A stretch of DNA of 7,562 nucleotides from assembly GCA_030018895.1 (NCBI GenBank), contig JASEHM010000041.1, forward strand, positions 1 to 7,562, read 5' to 3'. Below are positions 1 to 5,970 of this stretch, in pieces; position 1 is the stretch's first letter; each line of letters opens with the position of its first letter. The notes under the pieces were generated by a model. The model was not told the origin of the DNA, did no database searches, and saw nothing but the letters and a program-made list of their open reading frames with translations. Position numbers and translations under genes: made by a program. Origin of the DNA: Candidatus Omnitrophota bacterium. GTDB taxonomy: Bacteria > Omnitrophota > Gorgyraeia > Gygaellales > Profunditerraquicolaceae.

Positions 1-66
1 AAGCAATCTCTATCACCGTCGGAGATTGCTTCGCCGCTCACTTCGTTCGCTCCTCACAATGACGAA
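1..66. repeat. REP-like intergenic repeat island, cut by the window edge
   Basis: Bases 1-10 (AAGCAATCTC) and 22-31 (GAGATTGCTT) form a perfect 10-bp inverted repeat around an 11-nt loop. From 22 to about 63 follows a segment with CGCTC repeated at 35-39 and 48-52, ending in CACAATGACG. From memory, this resembles the dispersed repeat beginning GAGATTGCTTCG and ending GCAATGAC seen in many environmental bacterial genomes; I could not check this. The arrangement looks like one nearly whole copy meeting the end of an inverted copy at the window edge. On the transcribed (minus) strand the hairpin lies after the last gene, so it could act as a 3' stabilising or terminating structure, but any T-run would lie outside the window. 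No coding sequence is visible here. Confidence 0.6.
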
Positions 67-99
67 AAACACGAATTGCGACACAGTCTGAATGACGAA
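58..99. repeat. 9-bp direct repeat AATGACGAA (58-66 and 91-99)
   Basis: The nonamer AATGACGAA occurs at 58-66 and again at 91-99, bracketing a 24-bp segment. That segment contains a half copy (CGAATTGCG, 72-80) of the CGAAT element found at 124-138 and 7400-7457. This may be a nested insertion of one small repeat into another with a duplicated flank, or two ends of the same repeat family. The length matches a target-site duplication, but no mobile element is present, so this is only an observation. Confidence 0.4.
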
Positions 100-123
100 G
101 GAATTATGCACACTGCTAAATTA

Positions 124-138
124 ATTCGTGGTAATTCG
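124..138 (+). repeat. Single CGAAT-type 15-bp repeat unit, inverted relative to the array near cysS
   Basis: ATTCGTGGTAATTCG at 124-138 is the exact reverse complement of the middle unit (7422-7436) of the array upstream of cysS. It contains two ATTCG pentamers 10 bp apart. It lies 8 nt after the stop codon of the DUF362 gene. The same element therefore sits at both ends of the gene run in opposite orientation. It has no U-run or stable stem of its own, so it does not look like an intrinsic terminator. Confidence 0.65.
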
Positions 139-146
139 TATTTTTA

Positions 147-1265
147 TCAAAGGCCAATCATTTTTGCAAACAAGTTTCTCTTTACTTTAATTGCTTGAGC
201 AGGACAGGCCTCCTGGCAGCAAAAACAGGCGCTACATTTAGAATAATTAAAATTTATCTTTTCTTTCTTCATGCTTATGGCTTGAAAAGGGCATGCCTCA
301 ATACATGCCTGGCAATGAAGGCAATTCTTAGCCTCAAGATAAGGATAATACCTTATTAATTTTTTGGCTAATTTTAGCGCTGGCCGGGGAATTTTCCTTA
401 TCAAAGACGTTGAAGGAAGCATAAAAGGCTCACCCATTACATCTCTGAGCTCCTCCCCAAGAATTTCAATTGAATCTAATTGCGCCTGGCCTAAATTTCT
501 TCCTAAAGCCTCTTTATTAGTCAAGATGTCAAGAGGCGCAACACCCATAATTAAAGCCAGTATGCTATCCAAGGCCACGCAATCAGAAGAAGCAAGTAAC
601 AAATTTAAATTGCGCAGTTTTCCGCTTGTTGCCGGGCCATCGCCTTCCATAGCAACAATCCCGTCAACAATCGTAAGGCATGGCCTTATCTCTTCGTAAA
701 TATCAACTAAGATTTTGGAGAAATCTTTTGGATCAAAATAATTCTTATGTAATTCTGTTTTATATGTCCCGGGGATGAGCCCAAAAAGATTTTTTATTGC
801 TCCGGTTAGAAGCGTAAAATCATGCGTTTTAAATTTAGGCAGGTTTATAATACAATCGCTAGTATCAACCCAGCTAGTGAACGGAAAATTTTTCTTCCAG
901 ATCTTCTTTTCAAATTTAACTAAAGCTGCCCCTTCGTCCTGGCAAACTTGCTTTACGCCTGATACCTCATAAACCAGATCCACATTCTCAATCTGGTTTC
1001 CCCAAACACTCGGACCGTCTCCGACAAAAACCTCACAGCCAATTTTTTTTAAAATCTTTACCACAGAACGCACTATCTCAGGATGAGTATCAATACCTGC
1101 GCTAGGAGGTTTTGCCATCAATAGGTTGGGCTTTACTAATACGCGGCTTTGCGGTTTTATAAAATTAGTTATCCCGCCGATTAGATCTATAGCCCGCCTA
1201 ACTGACTCATGAACCAAACCTTCTTGATAAGAACTACATCTTACAATTGAAACCTTAGATTTCAT
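147..1265 (-). CDS. DUF362 protein with C-terminal 2x[4Fe-4S] ferredoxin domain
   Basis: A 372-aa soluble protein. Residues 1 to about 300 match the DUF362 (COG2006-type) pattern: KPNLL at 45-49, GDGPS at 82-86, a PKFKTH...GAIKN block around 143-159, and DGIVAMEGDGP at 201-211. The C-terminus carries two CxxCxxCxxxCP ferredoxin motifs, with C315, C318, C321, C325 and C344, C347, C350, C354, predicted to hold two [4Fe-4S] clusters. An extra cysteine (C349) sits inside the second motif. There is no signal peptide or membrane segment, so it is probably cytoplasmic. The biochemical role of DUF362 proteins is poorly defined; electron transfer to or from an unknown substrate is inference. The ATG overlaps the tatD stop as ATGA, with an AAGG at 1270-1273 as a short-spaced ribosome site, so it is probably translated by coupling to tatD. 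Domain identity is secure, function is not. Confidence 0.88.
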   Translation of the reverse strand: MKSKVSIVRCSSYQEGLVHESVRRAIDLIGGITNFIKPQSRVLVKPNLLMAKPPSAGIDTHPEIVRSVVKILKKIGCEVFVGDGPSVWGNQIENVDLVYEVSGVKQVCQDEGAALVKFEKKIWKKNFPFTSWVDTSDCIINLPKFKTHDFTLLTGAIKNLFGLIPGTYKTELHKNYFDPKDFSKILVDIYEEIRPCLTIVDGIVAMEGDGPATSGKLRNLNLLLASSDCVALDSILALIMGVAPLDILTNKEALGRNLGQAQLDSIEILGEELRDVMGEPFMLPSTSLIRKIPRPALKLAKKLIRYYPYLEAKNCLHCQACIEACPFQAISMKKEKINFNYSKCSACFCCQEACPAQAIKVKRNLFAKMIGL

Positions 1266-2047
1266 AATGCCTTGCCTACAAAATGTGGTAATCTAAAAAA
1301 CCTTATCGCATTATCCGTAGTAATCATGGCTACTTCTTCTAATTCCATTGCCTTAATAGAAGCAATTTCCCTCGCAAGCTCTTTTACGTAAAGCGGCTCA
1401 TTTCTCCTGCCGCGAAATTCCTGCGGCGCTAAAAAAGGTGAGTCAGTTTCCAGCATAAGCCTCTCTATAGGCGTAAACTTAACTAAGTTTCTTAAATTAT
1501 CGGCTTTCTTATATGTAATATTACAGGTAAAGGATATAAAAAATCCTAAACTCAAGCATTCTTTAAGAAAAAACTCATCCGCAGAAAAACAATGCACTAC
1601 AGCTCTTATTGGCATTGCTTTTTTTAAAATTTCTAAAATATCGGGCTCTGCCTTCCGGCTGTGTATTACAACCGGAAGGCTTAATTCCTTTGCCAACCTG
1701 ATTAAAGAACAAAAAAGAACCTTTTGATTTTCGCAGGTAGAATAGTTTTTAAAATAATCCAGGCCAATCTCGCCAATCGCCTTAACCTTTTCCTGCATAG
1801 CTAGTTCAAAAAATTCTGCCTCAATATCTTTATTAAAATTATCTGCCTCATGAGGGTGAATTCCAACTGTAGGAAAAATAAAATCATATTGCTCAGATAA
1901 TACAAGAGACCTCTTTGAGCTCTCCATGCTTGAGCCAATATTTATAATATATGCTATGCCCTGATCCTTTGCCCGCCCAATAACCTCATCTCTATCAAGG
2001 TTGAATTCCGGAAAATCAAGATGACAATGGGTGTCTACGAAGAACAT
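1262..2047 (-). CDS. tatD: TatD family metal-dependent hydrolase/DNase
   Basis: A 261-aa TIM-barrel metallohydrolase, the usual length for TatD/YcfH/YabD. The metal ligands are visible in order: HxH at H7 and H9 (DTHCHLD), E93 in IGEIGLDYF, H129 in VVIHSRKA, H152 in VVHCFS, and D202 in LETDSPFLAP. H64 lies in the VGIHPH motif. Family members are Mg-dependent 3'-5' exonucleases or deoxyribonucleases, with proposed roles in DNA repair and RNA quality control; the exact substrate cannot be told here. The ATG follows the metG stop after 26 nt, with an AGAGG ribosome site 11 nt upstream, and the stop overlaps the next ATG by 4 nt. The metG-tatD adjacency matches metS-yabD in Bacillus. The class is clear; naming it tatD rather than ycfH/yabD is conventional. 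Confidence 0.93.
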   Translation of the reverse strand: MFFVDTHCHLDFPEFNLDRDEVIGRAKDQGIAYIINIGSSMESSKRSLVLSEQYDFIFPTVGIHPHEADNFNKDIEAEFFELAMQEKVKAIGEIGLDYFKNYSTCENQKVLFCSLIRLAKELSLPVVIHSRKAEPDILEILKKAMPIRAVVHCFSADEFFLKECLSLGFFISFTCNITYKKADNLRNLVKFTPIERLMLETDSPFLAPQEFRGRRNEPLYVKELAREIASIKAMELEEVAMITTDNAIRFFRLPHFVGKAL

Positions 2048-2055
2048 TGTACTAG

Positions 2056-2068
2056 AAGCCTCTGGCTT
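2056..2068 (-). promoter_or_regulatory. Small hairpin holding the tatD ribosome binding site
   Basis: In the 26-nt metG-tatD gap the sequence AAGCC-TCT-GGCTT forms a perfect 5-bp stem with a 3-nt loop. On the transcript the likely Shine-Dalgarno AGAGG (2063-2059) lies in this loop and stem, 11 nt before the tatD ATG. This could lower tatD initiation unless ribosomes finishing metG melt it. The stem is short and may be chance. Confidence 0.3.
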
Positions 2069-2073
2069 ACAGG

Positions 2074-3579
2074 TTAAATTATGCGCGGAAAAAGCGGCTT
2101 CCCCTTTTTAACCTTATCTTTGCCTAACTGTTCAATAATAGATAGTGATGTTTGCGGCATAAAGGGATAAATCTGATCGGCGGTTTCCTTAAGCACCTCT
2201 ACCAAAACCAAAATAAACTCTTTCAACTCATCATGTTTATTTTCTTTATACAAATTCCAGGGCTTTGTATCTTCAATATATTTATTTGCCATATTTATAA
2301 GTTCCCATATCTCCTCAAGAACCAAGCTAAAATTACAATCGGTAATCCCACCAACTGCCGCTGCCAGTTTCTTAAGTTTTTCCTCAATGGCATTTATATA
2401 GCCGTCCTTAACTGTAATAGACACCCCTTGAGGAAGAGAAGCATCAAAATATTTTTCAATCATCGTAAGCGTCCGATAAAGAAGGTTTCCTAAATCATTT
2501 GCCAGGTCGCTATTAAATCTTTTAATAATGGCTTCCTCTGAAAAATTGCCGTCTAAGCCAAAAGGGACATCTCGTAGCAGGAAATACCTGTAGGTATCAA
2601 CACCAAATTTATCAACCATATCTAACGGATTCACTACATTCCCGCGGGACTTAGACATCTTATCCTTATTTATAAGCCACCAGCCATGGGCAAATATAAC
2701 CTTAGGCAAAGCAAGATCCAAAGCATGCAGCATAATCGGCCAATAAACCGCATGCTGCCTTAATATATCCTTGCCAATAAGATGTAAATCAGCAGGCCAC
2801 CACTTAGATTCATATCTTCCTTGAGGCCCAAAACTGCCTACTGCGCTTATGTAGTTTATAAGAGCGTCGAACCAGACATAGGTTACATGATCCGGGCTAA
2901 AAGGCAGAGGTATGCCCCAGTTTAGGCGCTCAAAAGGACGGGAGATACAAAGATCCTCCAGTTTATTTAACTCTAAAAAACGCAGCACCTCTTCATGCCG
3001 GCTCACCGGCCTTATAAAATCCTCATGCCCCCTAATATATTCCATTAACCAATCATGGTGTTCGGATAATTTAAAAAACCAATTTGTCTCGTTAATCCTT
3101 TCAAGGGGCCTTAAACAATCTGGACAAACTAAATCCTGTAATTGTGTCTGCATCCAGAATGTTTCGCAGGGCGCACAATACCAGCCCTCATATTTTGCCG
3201 AATAAATTTGTTTTTTTTCAAACAATATCTCTAAAACCCTCTGGACGGTCTTTGTATGCCTTTCCTCGGTAGTACGGATAAAATCATTGTAAGCGATATT
3301 TAACGTCTTCCAAAGTTCCTTAAATTGAATGCTTGTTAAATCCGCAAATTCTTTTGGACTTAAACCTTGCGCAAGAGCAGCCCTTTGTATTTTTTGGCCG
3401 TGTTCATCTGTGCCGGTTAAAAGCAAAACCCTGTCTTCTCCGATAAGACGGCGCATGCGCCGGGCAAGACAATCAGCGGCGATAGTAGTGTAGGAATGTC
3501 CTATATGAGGAGAGGCATTAACATAATACAGGGGAGTGGTAATATAAAATTTATTTGGCATGCTCGTTTTGCTTGTCAC
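2074..3579 (-). CDS. metG: Methionyl-tRNA synthetase
   Basis: A 501-aa class I aminoacyl-tRNA synthetase that charges tRNA-Met. The ATP-binding HIGH motif is at 25-28 (ASPHIGH) and KMSKS at 307-311. Other family landmarks are TGTDEHGQKI at 55-64, EGWYCAPCE at 131-139 and YVWFDALINY at 234-243. Four cysteines, C135/C138 and C152/C155, form a single zinc knuckle in the connective peptide. It ends soon after the anticodon-binding helical domain and lacks the C-terminal Trbp/EMAP-like dimerisation domain of longer (about 650-aa) forms. I chose the GTG start at 3579 because AGAGGTGAG lies 6 nt upstream and the GTG overlaps the ricT stop as GTGA. An internal ATG at 3561 (MPNKFYITTP) is also a usual family start but has a poorer ribosome site. 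Confidence 0.96.
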   Translation of the reverse strand: MTSKTSMPNKFYITTPLYYVNASPHIGHSYTTIAADCLARRMRRLIGEDRVLLLTGTDEHGQKIQRAALAQGLSPKEFADLTSIQFKELWKTLNIAYNDFIRTTEERHTKTVQRVLEILFEKKQIYSAKYEGWYCAPCETFWMQTQLQDLVCPDCLRPLERINETNWFFKLSEHHDWLMEYIRGHEDFIRPVSRHEEVLRFLELNKLEDLCISRPFERLNWGIPLPFSPDHVTYVWFDALINYISAVGSFGPQGRYESKWWPADLHLIGKDILRQHAVYWPIMLHALDLALPKVIFAHGWWLINKDKMSKSRGNVVNPLDMVDKFGVDTYRYFLLRDVPFGLDGNFSEEAIIKRFNSDLANDLGNLLYRTLTMIEKYFDASLPQGVSITVKDGYINAIEEKLKKLAAAVGGITDCNFSLVLEEIWELINMANKYIEDTKPWNLYKENKHDELKEFILVLVEVLKETADQIYPFMPQTSLSIIEQLGKDKVKKGKPLFPRII

Positions 3580-4358
3580 TTATAACTCACCTCTGTCTGC
3601 GTTCCATCTTCTAATTCCATAACGGCTGTGCGCTTAAATATATTTACGCTAAGGATCTTTCCTTTTCCCTGCGGGATATGCACTCGTTCGCCTACATGCG
3701 GAAGTCCCTTAGATAAAATTTTATAAGACCCGTATTCAAAAGAAAGACAGCACATCAGCCTGCCGCAAAGCCCGGACATCTTGGTTGGATTTAAAGGCAG
3801 GCCCTCCTCTTTTGCCATCTTAATGGTAACCGGCTCAAAATCCTTCAAGAAACTTGCGCAGCACAACTCTCTGCCGCAAGGGCCAAATCCTTTGAAAAGC
3901 CTAGCTTCATCCCGCACCCCTATCTGCCTTAATTCAATCCTGGCCTTAAAAATCTTCGCCAGGTCTTTTACTAAAGACCTGAAGTCAACCCTTTCTTTGG
4001 CGGTAAAATAAAATATAATTTTGCTGCGGTCAAATGAATACTCAGCATGCACAAGCTTCATCTGCAGTTTATGCTCTTCTATTTTTTTACTGCAGGTACT
4101 CGATGCCTCTTTTGCCTTTATTCTATTTTCTTCTATTTGCTTCAAATCATCGCTGCTTGCCAGGCGCATTATTTTCTTCAATGGCTCCTGAGAAGCTTTA
4201 TCTAAAGGGCATCGCTTATTAAAAACAATCTGGCCATAATCTAAACCGCGGTCATGCTCAATAATAACCACATCGCCTTCCTTTAACGCCAAAGGCGAAA
4301 TACTATAAGAAAAAATCTGTCCGGAATCTCTTAGCCTTACAAAGATAGGGTTTTCCAT
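3576..4358 (-). CDS. ricT: PSP1 domain protein, RicT/YaaT family
   Basis: A 260-aa cytoplasmic protein of the PSP1/YaaT family. The N-terminus (PIFVRLRDSGQIFSY) and the charged GDVVIIEHDRGLDYGQIV segment (28-45) are typical. The signature cysteines are all present in two groups: C161, C166, C167 (FGPCGRELCC) and C198, C203, C204 (LCGRLMCC). In Bacillus subtilis RicT, with RicA and RicF, forms an FeS-containing complex that assists RNase Y in mRNA maturation and affects sporulation and competence; the role in other phyla is not established. The gene overlaps the end of holB by 22 nt and metG by 4 nt. There is no Shine-Dalgarno before its ATG, so translation is probably coupled to holB. The ATG fits the family's usual N-terminus. 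No RicA or RicF gene is in the window. Confidence 0.92.
   Translation of the reverse strand: MENPIFVRLRDSGQIFSYSISPLALKEGDVVIIEHDRGLDYGQIVFNKRCPLDKASQEPLKKIMRLASSDDLKQIEENRIKAKEASSTCSKKIEEHKLQMKLVHAEYSFDRSKIIFYFTAKERVDFRSLVKDLAKIFKARIELRQIGVRDEARLFKGFGPCGRELCCASFLKDFEPVTIKMAKEEGLPLNPTKMSGLCGRLMCCLSFEYGSYKILSKGLPHVGERVHIPQGKGKILSVNIFKRTAVMELEDGTQTEVSYK
3586..3594 (-). promoter_or_regulatory. Strong Shine-Dalgarno deciding the metG GTG start
   Basis: On the minus strand AGAGGTGAG lies inside the end of ricT, 6 nt before the GTG at 3579-3577. It is the best ribosome binding site in the window and favours the GTG over the ATG at 3561, which has only ACGAGC upstream. Confidence 0.6.
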
Positions 4359-5293
4359 AAGTTTGAAAACAATAATTTTAAATTTATATTTTGCTCTAAA
4401 TACAACGCTGAACTTGATACGGTATTTAAAATCTCGTTTAGTTGGAGATAAGAAAAACGATTCATTGTTTTTAACAAATCCTGCGCCCGGTCAAGATTAA
4501 TAAGCTCTTGTTGAGGAAGCCCTGCCTTAATCATATATATATCCCTAAACCAAGATACCAGTATATTCAAAGAAACAGCCGCCTCTTCTTTATTCTCTGC
4601 AAAAAGATCTTGCGGCCTCCTGCCAGAAAAAAAACAAAACTTATCAATAGTCTCGTCCCTCTTTTTAAAAATATTTGCCTCCTTCAACCTAAGAGCAAAC
4701 CCAAGCCTTCCTTCAGAAAAATAGGCCAAAAAATGCGCTCTAGCATCATCAAGCTGATAATCATTTTTTAAAATTCCTTCAAGCTCTGCCCTTTTAAAAG
4801 CGGAAAATTTTAAGGTTTTGCAACGCGAAACAATAGTCCTAAAAAGCAGTGAGGGCTTACTGCTGACTAATATAATCAAAGTATCAGAAGACGGTTCTTC
4901 CAAAATCTTTAAAAGGGCGCTGGAAGAAGAATAGTTAAGCCTGTGGCTGTTATCAATAATAAAAACTTTTTTCTTGGCTTCATACGGCTTAAGCCACATC
5001 TCCTTCTTGAGCTGCCTGATATACTCTATTTTTATTTCTGAATCTTCCTCCTCAAAAATATGCACATCAGGATGGGTGCCCTTATTTATTTTCTTGCAAG
5101 AGATACAGGTATCGCAGGCATCAAAGGCGACTTCCATACAATTTATTACTTTGGCTGTCTCTTTTGCCGTTATTTTCTTGCCTACACCCTCAGGCCCTGT
5201 AAAAAGATAACCGCCCTGCAGATTATCCTTTTTGATGTATTCCTTAAGCAGCTCTAAAGTTTTATCCTGACCTTTTATATTTTGAAAAGACAT
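4337..5293 (-). CDS. holB: DNA polymerase III subunit delta prime (clamp loader)
   Basis: A 318-aa AAA+ clamp-loader subunit. In order: a P-loop-like GPEGVGKK at 33-40; a zinc module with C52, C60, C63 and C66; FIIDNSHRLN at 111-120 as the Walker B/DExx region; SSALLKILEEP at 124-134; and the SRC arginine-finger motif at 156-158. The C-terminal part (about 210-318) is divergent, as usual for delta prime. The residue after the P-loop lysine is Lys rather than Ser/Thr, which suits a subunit that does not hydrolyse ATP but offers its arginine finger to DnaX. It would act in the cytosol, loading the sliding clamp with DnaX and HolA. The length and lack of a long C-terminal tail argue against DnaX. 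The ATG has no clear Shine-Dalgarno and lies only 7 nt from the palindromic octamer array. It overlaps ricT at its 3' end. Confidence 0.92.
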   Translation of the reverse strand: MSFQNIKGQDKTLELLKEYIKKDNLQGGYLFTGPEGVGKKITAKETAKVINCMEVAFDACDTCISCKKINKGTHPDVHIFEEEDSEIKIEYIRQLKKEMWLKPYEAKKKVFIIDNSHRLNYSSSSALLKILEEPSSDTLIILVSSKPSLLFRTIVSRCKTLKFSAFKRAELEGILKNDYQLDDARAHFLAYFSEGRLGFALRLKEANIFKKRDETIDKFCFFSGRRPQDLFAENKEEAAVSLNILVSWFRDIYMIKAGLPQQELINLDRAQDLLKTMNRFSYLQLNEILNTVSSSALYLEQNINLKLLFSNLWKTLSL

Positions 5294-5300
5294 ATCTTTA

Positions 5301-5380
5301 GGTTAGCCAGTGTACCGGTGAGCCGGTATGCCGGTTAACTAGCTCACCGGCTAACTGGCAAACCGGCAAACCGGCTAACC
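5301..5380. repeat. 80-bp palindromic array of ten 8-bp units at the tmk-holB junction
   Basis: The segment divides exactly into ten octamers. On the plus strand units 1-5 follow GGTNNGCC loosely and units 6-10 follow its complement GGCNNACC. Position 3 is T in all of the first five and C in all of the last five, so the whole is an imperfect inverted repeat with 40-bp arms meeting at the CTAG at 5339-5342. The ends are matching GGTTAGCC (5301-5308) and GGCTAACC (5373-5380). The periodicity stops sharply at both edges. The array covers the whole tmk-holB gap except 7 nt, and also the last 11 codons and stop of tmk. As RNA it would form a long imperfect hairpin. No U-run follows, so it is not a typical intrinsic terminator; it may stabilise or process the transcript. 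Confidence 0.85.
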
Positions 5381-5970
5381 AACTCTCTTATCTTGTTCTG
5401 TGTTATAGATATACTCTCCTCTACCTTTACTACTTTTATTCTCTCAGGCTCAAGAGCAGCTAATTTAAAATAACCCTTACGAACACGGCAATGATATGCT
5501 AATGAACGCTTCTCAATACGGTCTCTTGATTTCTGACGGCATTTAAGCCCTTTTTTAACAGGTAAATCTAAAAATATAGTCAGATCCGGTTTTATGCCAA
5601 AAGTGGCGATTTCTCCTATCTGTTTAATAATCTTAATACTCATACCCAAGCCAAAACCCTGATAGGCAATAGTAGAATCAAGAAATCTATCGCAAAGAAC
5701 AATGTTTCCCTTAGAAAGTGCCGGCTTAATAATCTTATCTACTACTTGAGCGCGAGCCGCCATATAAAGAAACATCTCAGAAACAGGCGTAATATCGTTT
5801 TTTGGATCCAGGAGAATACCTCTTATCTTTTCGCTTATCAACGTTGTGCCCGGCTCACGAAGATACACAACCTTATAATATTTACCTTTTAAATAATGGT
5901 AAAGTAATTTAGACTGCGTACTCTTACCGCAGCCTTCTGAACCTTCAAACGTAATAAATCTTCCTTTCAT
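5344..5970 (-). CDS. tmk: Thymidylate kinase (dTMP kinase)
   Basis: Phosphorylates dTMP to dTDP in dTTP synthesis. With the start chosen here it is 208 aa, the usual length. The P-loop is GSEGCGKST at 10-18, the LREPG motif is at 38-42, DRF is at 94-96 followed by DSTIAYQG (98-105), and the LID region with RDRIEKR (149-155) precedes YHCRVRKGY. The start is ATG at 5970: it overlaps the cysS stop as TAATG, has AGAGG 5 nt upstream, and gives the family N-terminus MKGRFITFEG. An in-frame ATG at 5988 would add six residues and also has a GAAGG upstream, so it cannot be excluded. The last 11 residues (VSRFAGLPVSR) and the stop are encoded by the palindromic octamer repeat, so the native C-terminus has been replaced or extended. 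All catalytic motifs lie upstream of it. Confidence 0.93.
   Translation of the reverse strand: MKGRFITFEGSEGCGKSTQSKLLYHYLKGKYYKVVYLREPGTTLISEKIRGILLDPKNDITPVSEMFLYMAARAQVVDKIIKPALSKGNIVLCDRFLDSTIAYQGFGLGMSIKIIKQIGEIATFGIKPDLTIFLDLPVKKGLKCRQKSRDRIEKRSLAYHCRVRKGYFKLAALEPERIKVVKVEESISITQNKIRELVSRFAGLPVSR

Noticed and set aside
1..146. Complete insertion sequence or small RNA gene
   Set aside because: No transposase fragment, terminal inverted repeats of useful length, or promoter/terminator pair is visible; only short repeats can be supported.
364..972. Open frames on the plus strand opposite the DUF362 gene
   Set aside because: They mirror a well-supported minus-strand gene, show no recognisable domain and have low-complexity, Ser-rich translations.
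2152..5257. Plus-strand frames opposite metG, ricT and holB
   Set aside because: All lie antisense to genes with clear motifs; their translations show no family signature and no ribosome site was convincing.
5301..5380. CRISPR array or intrinsic terminator
   Set aside because: Units are 8 bp with no spacers, so it is not CRISPR. The hairpin is not followed by a U-run on the transcribed strand and lies inside a tight gene series.
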